Source of the DNA: CAZFLY01 sp964519995
GTDB lineage: Bacteria > Planctomycetota > Phycisphaerae > Sedimentisphaerales > Anaerobacaceae
Direction of reading: 5' to 3'
Length of the DNA: 61,484 nucleotides
Assembly (NCBI GenBank): GCA_964519995.1
Contig: CAZFLY010000007.1
Coordinates: forward strand, 1-61,484
Below, piece by piece: positions 27,721-35,700 of the stretch. A program made the translations under genes and the position numbers. Every line of letters starts with the position of its first letter. Position 1 is the stretch's first letter. A model generated the notes under the pieces. It made no database searches. It was not told the origin of the DNA and worked only from the letters and a program-made list of their open reading frames with translations.

Positions 27721-27754
27721 AAGGACTAACTATAAAGAATTGGGGGATTCGATA

Positions 27755-28651
27755 ATGTGCGATTTTAAGAATAAATTCCAGAGATGGATGGACTTGTGGA
27801 AAGGTGATGATGAGAATTCGATTCTCAAACAAATTCGTGATATGATGTGGTTTGCTGCGATATTTGATATTTTAAAACAAGTACATAATATTTCATTGTC
27901 TTACAATAACAACAAAGAACTGCCAAACTGGGCTTTTTGGAATTTCATATACTATAGCTACTTTGAGATACAAACTAACGCTATCATGCGGTTGCTTGAC
28001 AAAAGGAATGATGTGATTTCTTTAAGACGATTAGTAATTGATATTCAGAATAATTATCAATGTCTTACACGTAAGAACATACTGGACGTTCTTGGACTTC
28101 CGTATGATTATACAAGTGGCTTAACAAGGAGACCTATCGACAATACAAATCAAAGTGAGTTTAATCGATGTGTAACAGCAGAATACATGCACGAACGGAT
28201 CGACAATTTGGCGGGTATCTCGTCTACAGATCAGAGAAATCCGACAGATACGATTAAGAGATGCGTACTTGATTGGATTGAGAAACGGTTTGAGGCTGTT
28301 GAGTTGAAGGATATAGAAAAATATAGGCATAAATTCGTGGCGCACGCTGCAACTCCTGAAAGTAGGAACTGGATGAATACAAACGATATGAAGATAACAC
28401 TTCGTAAAATTTCTGAGGCTCACAAAATATTATGTGAGACAGCAAACTTTATTGCACAAAGTATACTATGCGACGGTCAAATGAGTTTTTTGGCCGGTAA
28501 TATACTGGTTGTTTTTGAGAATTTAGATAAGCCATTAGCATCGCAGGATGATATAACGGCTATGCGTAATCAATTCGGAGGTTACGAGAAACAAATAAAG
28601 CAATGGTGCAATTGGGATTGGTCAAGTGAGTTTGGGAAATCGTGCACTTAA
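27755..28651 (+). CDS. HEPN/AbiU2-like protein
   Basis: The protein has 298 residues, mostly alpha-helical, without signal peptide or membrane segments. GGGGGA before ATG 27755 sets the start. The segment KYRHKFVAHA contains R-x5-H, the kind of motif used by HEPN ribonucleases, and the surrounding sequence resembles AbiU2-like HEPN domains, which occur in abortive-infection proteins. It is clearly more AT-rich than its neighbours, suggesting recent acquisition. It lies between two patches of duplicated gene tails. A phage-defence role is inference. Confidence 0.5.
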   Translation: MCDFKNKFQRWMDLWKGDDENSILKQIRDMMWFAAIFDILKQVHNISLSYNNNKELPNWAFWNFIYYSYFEIQTNAIMRLLDKRNDVISLRRLVIDIQNNYQCLTRKNILDVLGLPYDYTSGLTRRPIDNTNQSEFNRCVTAEYMHERIDNLAGISSTDQRNPTDTIKRCVLDWIEKRFEAVELKDIEKYRHKFVAHAATPESRNWMNTNDMKITLRKISEAHKILCETANFIAQSILCDGQMSFLAGNILVVFENLDKPLASQDDITAMRNQFGGYEKQIKQWCNWDWSSEFGKSCT

Positions 28652-28671
28652 TGTTTATTTAAATGATGCGT

Positions 28672-29480
28672 GAGAATGACCTCACAGCAGATTTTCCCGA
28701 TACCAACTTATCGAAAGCTCCAGGCCTTCTTAAATGATACTGTTGGTTTGAAGGCGATCTGGTCTTACACGACAGTATTGTCGTCCTACAATGACAAGAG
28801 CCCTACTGCATCGGCTTTGCAGGCTTTAATATTTACCCAACAACAATCAAGAATTAACTTCCAAAGAATACCTAAGATACTTAGGTATTCTTTTAAAGCC
28901 GGTACACAGTTGTTAATTTAACCGGTTTATGAACTGGCCAGAGAGGTGTTTTCCATAAGAGAAACACCTAAGGGAATCAACGTGTTCATACAAAAGGAAA
29001 GTGAGAACATACCATCGGTCTTTGCTTTCGCTCAGCATGACAGAATCACAGAAGATTTTCACGGTACCAATTTATCGAAAGCTCCAGGCCTTCTTAAATG
29101 ATACTGTTGGTTTGAAGGCGATCTGGTCTTACACGACAGTATTGTCGTCCTACAATGACAAGAGCCCTACTGCATCGGCTTTGCAGGCTTTAATATTTAC
29201 CCAACAACAATCAAGAATTAACTTCCAAAGAATACCTAAGATACTTAGGTATTCTTTTAAAGCCGGTACACAGTTGTTAATGTAACCTGTTTATGATCTG
29301 GCCAGAGAGGAGTTTTCAATAAGAGAAACACCTAAGGGGATCAACGTGTCCATACAAAAGGAAAGTGAGAACATGCCGTCGGTCTTTGCTTTCAGAGATG
29401 ACAGAGTCACAGAAGATTTTCACGATACCAATTTATCGCAAGCCCCAGGCCCTGCTTAAATGATACTGTTGGTTTGAAAC
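28672..29480. repeat. tandem ~361-364-bp repeat carrying an epimerase-gene tail
   Basis: GATTTTC followed by ATACCAA and TTATCG starts at 28690, 29054 and 29415. The first two units are complete and nearly identical; the third runs into the epimerase gene. Read on the minus strand, the first ~75 bases of each unit are the end of an epimerase gene (FKPTVSFK, then with one base missing INWYRENLL and a stop). The rest is a noncoding spacer. It fills the gene-free stretch 28652-29406. The two plus-strand open frames with identical products are by-products of the repeat. Confidence 0.85.
28863..28893. terminator. perfect 14-bp hairpin inside each tandem unit
   Basis: AAAGAATACCTAAG-ATA-CTTAGGTATTCTTT is fully paired and followed by T. 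The same hairpin occurs in the second unit about 363 bases on. It may terminate transcription leaving the AbiU2-like gene and the epimerase operon. Confidence 0.5.
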
Positions 29481-30345
29481 CGATTAGGTTTTGGGCAGCG
29501 GTGATGTCGGCGAGGGAGTGTTTTACATCGCCGGGGCGTGGGTCGGTGTAGACCGGCTTTACATTCTTGCCAAGAATTTCATTTATCATATCAATAATTG
29601 CATTCACCGTAACAGCTTCGCCGCAGGCGATATTGACAACTTCGCCCTTCGTTTTTTTCGCTCGCGCAGCGAGTAAATTAGCTTCGACAACATTATCAAT
29701 GTAAGTAAAGTCCCTGCTTTGCTCGCCGTCGCCATAAACAGTCGGCGGCTGATCTTTTAATATAGCTGTTACAAAAGCAGGAATAGCAGCGGCATATTGA
29801 CTGGTCGGGTCCTGGTACGGGCCGAAGACATTAAAATACCGCAGTGAAATCGTCTCTAAGCCATAAACTTGGTAGAAGACCGAACAATAATACTCGCCCA
29901 CCAGCTTACCCACCGCGTAAGGCGAAAGCGGACTTGGCGGCATCGTCTCGACTTTGGGCAAGGTGGGTGTGTCACCGTAGGCTGAGGAACTTGAGGCATA
30001 TACAAACCGTTTTATGCTGGCATTACGAGCGGCTAAAAGAAGTGTAAACGTTGCATCAATACAATGTCGGTGCGTAGCAGCGGGGTCATCAACACTTCTT
30101 GGCACAGAGGGCAAAGCACCCTGATGCAAAACGACGTCAATATCTTTCATAGCTGAACGAGCAATCTGTTCGTCGCCCATATCAGCTTCGATAAATTCGA
30201 TCTTCCCAATAATGTCAGAAAGATTGCTTTTTTTACCCGTCAGCAGATTATCAACAACTCTGACAAAGCAGCCTTGCGCAACGAGTTTTTTACAGATATT
30301 CGAGCCGATAAAGCCCGCTCCTCCGGTTACCAAGAATTTATCCAT
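29407..30345 (-). CDS. NAD-dependent nucleotide-sugar epimerase (GalE/WbpP-like SDR)
   Basis: The protein has 312 residues, with the Rossmann motif VTGGAGFIGSN at the N-terminus, the catalytic SSSSAYGD and Y-x3-K (SPYAVGKLVGEYY), and the sugar-binding region RYFNVFGPYQDP. HQGALPSVPRSVDDP points to the WbpP/Gne-like subgroup acting on UDP-sugars such as UDP-GlcNAc. GAGGTG lies before ATG 30345. It is the last gene of the exopolysaccharide operon, likely supplying a sugar precursor. Its 3' end is duplicated twice downstream. Confidence 0.88.
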   Translation of the reverse strand: MDKFLVTGGAGFIGSNICKKLVAQGCFVRVVDNLLTGKKSNLSDIIGKIEFIEADMGDEQIARSAMKDIDVVLHQGALPSVPRSVDDPAATHRHCIDATFTLLLAARNASIKRFVYASSSSAYGDTPTLPKVETMPPSPLSPYAVGKLVGEYYCSVFYQVYGLETISLRYFNVFGPYQDPTSQYAAAIPAFVTAILKDQPPTVYGDGEQSRDFTYIDNVVEANLLAARAKKTKGEVVNIACGEAVTVNAIIDMINEILGKNVKPVYTDPRPGDVKHSLADITAAQNLIGFKPTVSFKQGLGLAINWYRENLL

Positions 30346-30493
30346 TGAGATTACACCTCATCAAACAAGTTTAGCGCACAAAAGAAGATTCCCATTCTAC
30401 GAATTCTCTCGCAAAATGGGAACCTTGTTTTTTTGAAATCACCGGCTAAAGCCAGAGACTTCATGAAAAAACAAGATATAACCTTTACAAGCC

Positions 30494-32716
30494 TTATGTT
30501 GCGCCGGCAAGCTGCGTCTGGTATTTGCGGTAGGACTTGAACTGTTCTCGGAAGTAGCCGCCCTTCATCGCCTGCGCCGCAAAAAGCACACAGCCAGCTA
30601 TTTTGACGCCTACTTCTCTCAGTTCGAAAATTGCTCTTTGAGCAGCGCCTCTCCTTGTGGCAGCGGCGTTGAGTACCAAAATTGATTCGTCAACAAGCCT
30701 GGCCAGCACTTTGGTGTCACTGACCAGTAATACAGGTGGGCTGTCAACAACAATGTGATTGTAGTTCTTTCTTTGCTCGGTAATCAGTTCCGCCATGCGT
30801 CGACTGGAGAGTAGTTCCGCGGGATTGGAAGGCATCGTCCCTGAGTCAATTAGGTCAAAGCCCGTGATGCCGCTGGACCGTATCGCTTCTTTGTAGCCAC
30901 ACTTGCCGGTGAGCAATGTGCTCAGTCCAGAATTGCCATGCTCAATCCGCGAGTTATTGGCTTGTGTTCTGGGGAAAAGCGTCTGCAAGCTCGGCCGCCT
31001 GAAATTCGCATCTATAAGCAGCACCTTTTTGCCCTCGGCGACAAAAGCCTCAGCAAGATTCACCGCCACAGAAGTACTACCCTCACCGGCACCGCCACTG
31101 GTGATAAGCAGAGCCTTGACAGACTCCGCCGTGCTTGAAAGCTCCAAGTTTGTACGGAACCTCCTATAAGATTCACCTATGAGAGAATACGGTGCCTGAT
31201 GAACAGCTTGGCAGAGATCAATGTCATGAGCTTGGTCGTCTTCGGACTCGTCAGGAATAACACCCAAAAGCGCGACATGCAGAAATCGAGCCACATCTTT
31301 GGGAGTTCGTACAAGATCGTTAGCCATCTCAATAAGAAAGGCAAAACCTAAACCAAACAGACACCCTAAAGTTGTGCCGCCTGGAAACCAGAGCCACCAC
31401 TGCCGAGAAGATGTCATTTCAAGAGGTTCCGGAGCCAAACCAACCGGTTGAACCTTAGGTGTTTCCGGGTCGTTAATCATTATTCTGAACTTCTCAACCT
31501 GAACCTTAATAGCGTTGAGCGTCTCTATTCTTTCATCCCTTATCTTTTGCCGTTGCTCGTACTGCACACGAGCCATGTCGAGATCTCTCTTCTTTGCAGC
31601 CGCTTGCTCGCGTATTCTCTGCAACTCTGCAAGCCGTTCCTGCATCACAATCAAGGTGTCTCGACCGTTTTCGAGATTTGCACGCCTGGTTTGCTCAGCC
31701 ATTTCGGCTTTCCTCTGTAGCCTTCTTTCCCTGATTTCATTAACCAGCTCTCGAGCCTGCCGCACGACTCTGTGATTTTCGCCAAACTTGCTAAGTCTGG
31801 CAGATAACTGGGCCTCCTGGAAGGCAAGCTGCTGAGCAAGTACGACCATAACAGGGTCGCCTTCAACCGCTTGTTCGATTTGCTCAGCGATAGGACCCGT
31901 AGCCAACTCCCTTAGATTCTCTATATTTGCTTGAACCTGTCTTACAGCCAGGACAAGTTCGTTCTCTTGAAGCTCCAAAGCGTTCAATCTGAGGGTAATG
32001 ATGTGCTGAACACTTTGGTTTGCAGGTCTTTCAAGGTCGGTTATATCCCATGCAGTGCGAACATCATCCAACGCTCGATAGGCGGCGGCCACTTCTGCTT
32101 CAACCCGTGCTCGACGCTCCTCAAGCCTTGCTAACTTTTCACTTAATTCATTTCTCTTGGTCCCGCCCTGCGAAGCAATAAACAATCTCACCATCTCGTT
32201 AACTATGTCCGCCGTTTCTTTAGCGTCACCACAAGTCATCGATACTTCAACATAATCTGCATCCCTGTGTGCATAAGCATTCATATATCTTTGTAGATAT
32301 TTGACCGCTTTTCTAATATCTCTGTCTCTGCCTGCAAACCATTTGGTAGCTTTGACTTTATCCTGCCTTAGCAACTCCTGGAGCGTACTCTGCTGCTTTA
32401 TCAAACTGGCCATCGACACACGATAACCGTATTGAATATCTTTCTGAACCTGGGCGGCCACGATAGTCATGGGATCTGTCTCCACGGCTGGCAAAACCTC
32501 TATAAAGGTTTTAGCAGTATACCTCGGCAGGTATTGTCTTAAGAAATACCAACTGGCACCACCTACTGCGAAACCCAGAATAGTCAAAATAATAATCAGC
32601 AGCACGTGGCGGCGCAGTATTCCAAACATTTCCTTAGGGGTAAGTGAGACAGCATTAGAGGCACGCTGTCCGCTTGGCCTGACCGGCCCGCCCGCAACCC
32701 TTGCTTTGGTTTCCAC
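30494..32716 (-). CDS. Wzc-like chain-length determinant / BY-kinase-like ATPase
   Basis: The protein has about 740 residues. A Wzz domain with two membrane helices (near residues 35-60 and 420-440) flanks a long periplasmic coiled coil, followed by a cytoplasmic BY-kinase domain. Walker A' VLLIDANFRRP, Walker B HIVVDSPP and C-terminal tyrosines (GGYFREQFKSYRKY) are present. The P-loop reads SGGAGEGSTSVA where the family has PGEGKST, so the nucleotide-binding lysine is missing. GTG 32716 with GGAGGA upstream is the likely start. It should control polymer length and export with the SLBB protein. Confidence 0.85.
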   Translation of the reverse strand: METKARVAGGPVRPSGQRASNAVSLTPKEMFGILRRHVLLIIILTILGFAVGGASWYFLRQYLPRYTAKTFIEVLPAVETDPMTIVAAQVQKDIQYGYRVSMASLIKQQSTLQELLRQDKVKATKWFAGRDRDIRKAVKYLQRYMNAYAHRDADYVEVSMTCGDAKETADIVNEMVRLFIASQGGTKRNELSEKLARLEERRARVEAEVAAAYRALDDVRTAWDITDLERPANQSVQHIITLRLNALELQENELVLAVRQVQANIENLRELATGPIAEQIEQAVEGDPVMVVLAQQLAFQEAQLSARLSKFGENHRVVRQARELVNEIRERRLQRKAEMAEQTRRANLENGRDTLIVMQERLAELQRIREQAAAKKRDLDMARVQYEQRQKIRDERIETLNAIKVQVEKFRIMINDPETPKVQPVGLAPEPLEMTSSRQWWLWFPGGTTLGCLFGLGFAFLIEMANDLVRTPKDVARFLHVALLGVIPDESEDDQAHDIDLCQAVHQAPYSLIGESYRRFRTNLELSSTAESVKALLITSGGAGEGSTSVAVNLAEAFVAEGKKVLLIDANFRRPSLQTLFPRTQANNSRIEHGNSGLSTLLTGKCGYKEAIRSSGITGFDLIDSGTMPSNPAELLSSRRMAELITEQRKNYNHIVVDSPPVLLVSDTKVLARLVDESILVLNAAATRRGAAQRAIFELREVGVKIAGCVLFAAQAMKGGYFREQFKSYRKYQTQLAGAT

Positions 32717-32793
32717 CGTCGTATCCTCCAATCAGAAAAAGCGGACGTCCTGTCGCTCAGACCGTATATTCAACATCTCCCTTAGCAAAAAAA

Positions 32794-35700
32794 TTACTGT
32801 GAAAGACGTTCAATAGCCACGCTTATCTGCTCCTTAACCGCTCCAGACAGTCCTTCATCCTTTCCCACTTCCATTGCCTGTTTATAAGCGGCAAGAGCCT
32901 GTATCCTTTCTCCAAGCTCCTCTTTAACTACACCTAAATGCATATATACTTCCGCTGGCGCAGTTATGGCGCTTTGTTGGTATTGCTGCAGAGAAGCCGC
33001 CAGAAATTCAGCTGCCTCGGCCTTTTTACCGTTTTTGTATAAAACCCATGCATAAGTATCCAAAAAATTTGGATTATTCGGTTGATTTTCAACTGCACGC
33101 TTGGAATATTCAAGAGCCTTAGGCAACCTTTCGTTCTTCTTAGCAAGTAAATACGCAAGATTGTTCAAGTTATGGGTATTATTCGGCATTTTATCCAACA
33201 GACTTTCGAAAACTGCAATAGCCCCGTCGAGATAACTTTTATCGGAAGTCTCATCATAGGCTATATTCATGAGCCGTGCCTTTTTCGCACGATATCTAAA
33301 TCCAGCGTCGCTATCCGATCCCACGATCTGAATACATTTGTCAATATAGTCTATAGCCTCATTATGCTGATGCTTAAACTGCGTCAAGTTAAACATAACA
33401 AAATTATCAACCAACGATTTCGGATCAGCCTGCAGTCTTTGCAGACAGTACTTAGAGACCTCCTGTTCCCCCAGCAACAAAGACATTCCATACAAGATTT
33501 CAGATGCAAGACTCTCATTTGTGCCCGTTTTATCGACAGCAGTGCGACAATAATCGACAGCCGCGTCTCTGTCACCGAGTTTTAGCTTCGCCTCGGCCAT
33601 TCTATAAAAAACAATGGGAGCAAAAGCTGTATCAACAAATTCTTTTCCAACCTCAAAGACCTTATCCAGTTTTTCCGGACGGTAAATATTGTTCCGCCTC
33701 CCAGCCATCAACAGAAGTATGTTTAAATATCCATCCAAAGCCGTTGCATACTGCGCATCTTGCAGTTCAGTATCGGGATCATCCCCAAGATGTTCTTGGC
33801 ATTTGAGTTGATAGGCTTTTTCAAATAACTGATCTGCTCTGTCCAGTTTTCCCTCACCTAAAGCATAAGCCGCAGCCTTATTATGCCACATCGCGTCCTC
33901 GGGGAATCTCTGCAGATTATCCTCATAGAACTTTTCGAGCGTCTCTTTTCTTCCACGCTTCAAATAAATCCACTCAAGCAATAACCTGGCCTGTTCAGGA
34001 GTCCCTGGATCATTAATCGTGTTTTTAAGCTCGATTACTGCGTCGTCTACCCGTTCAGCCTGTAAATAAGCCCTCGCAAGTGACAGCTTAGTGCTAGGCT
34101 CGTCCGACAACATTTTGCTCTTTTTCAAATCAATTATTGCCTGATCGTAATCTGCCCTCAGGGCATTTATCTCACCTCTTAATCGCCACGCACCCGCATT
34201 GTCCGGTTGGATTTCAAGACTATAGTTCACAAACTCCAACGCTTTGTCCAGTTGTCCCTGTCTCATGGCTAACCAACCCTCAATCGCCGGTACTCTAGGA
34301 TCAGCTGGATGCTTTTCTTTAAAGCTCTGCAACTTATGCTCAGCTTCCTTGGTCAGGCCGACGTTGAGCAGAGCTCTAAGTTGGTTAAAATAGTTCTGCT
34401 CGCTTGGCTCAAGCAATAAAAGCTCTTCCGAATATTTCATCACACCTTCTCGGTCGTCAGTTCGTTCAGCAACAAGCATAAGGCCTTCTATTACGTCGCT
34501 CGTCGCTCGTATCTCGTCTTCCGTCAACGGCTCACCTGCCCCGAGCGACGGGTCACGTGGGCCGAGCGACGATTCACGATACAACTGCTCCAAAGTCTTC
34601 TTGGCTTGACCGTATCGACCAAGCTGAAAATGATGACGCCAAAGCAGACCATGGCCCTCAGATTCTTGCAATAATTTTAGAGCCTCCTTTTCTTGACCTC
34701 TTGCGTGGTAATACTCTGCGTAGCTCTCAAGCATCGCCTCGTTTTGTGGCTCAATTTGCTTGGCTTGCTCAAGCGAACCAACCGCAATCGCAAACAAAAC
34801 TTCCTTGCGTTTCGCATCTCGCTCTTGCTGAGCTAATCGAGTTGCCAATCTTCCAAGCAGCACAGAATTCTGCACGCTTGTAGTATTTCTCTGGATGGTC
34901 TGCCTAATGGCCAATGCCTTCATGGGTTCTGTGGTGCTTATATATCCAGCATAGGCACTGAGTAAAGCCAAATCGCCTAGATTAAGCCGTACGGCCCTTT
35001 CAAGAGCTTTCTTGGTCTCGAGCACCTGGTCAGACGTGACACGATTGCCAAGCCTCTTATTACGAAGGTATAATGTATTGGCTAATCCCTTTGCGATAAC
35101 ACTATCCATTGGGTTCAATAAAGCCGCTTTCCGAATATTCTCTATAGCAGCATTTTCGTTTCCGAGTCCAGAATAAATATTGCTTCTGAGCATGTAAGTA
35201 TGTGAGAAAATAGGTTTTTGTTTCAAACACTCATTGGTTCTGCTCAGTGCATCTTCAAATTCACCCTTAATCACCGCGAGGCGAGCCTCAAAAAGCTGAC
35301 CTTGGCAATCATCAAGATTGTCACGCCGGGCAATATCCACAACGCGCTGCGCCAGTTGCCAATTTTCTACTGCGCATGCAATTTCTAAAAGATGGTTGGC
35401 AGCAAGACGATATAGATTAGATGCTAATCCTCCTTGAATCGCTTGCTGCTTGGTACCCATTTCCAGAGCTTCTGTCAATTGCTCAATCGCCTTGTTCGGT
35501 TCGTTGTGTCTTTCATAGAATCTGCCCAGATTCAAAGCGCGAAGAATCGGGTCAGCAATATTAGAAATAACCCGCAGTTTTAATTCATCTTGCCTTTGCT
35601 GTGAAACATTTCCGGGCTCAGGTTCAGAGAGCAATTGCTTATAGAATAAAACAGCTTCATTGTCTGGAAAATAATGCAAGTATCTATTTACCAGATCTTT

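Noticed and set aside
28670..29285. Two plus-strand open frames with near-identical 83-94-residue products
   Set aside because: Identity comes from the tandem DNA repeat. They run antisense to an epimerase-gene tail, have no ribosome-binding site and no recognisable domain.
28690..29480. CRISPR-like repeat array
   Set aside because: The units are about 361-364 bp, and their spacers are near-identical, unlike CRISPR repeats of 24-40 bp with unique spacers.
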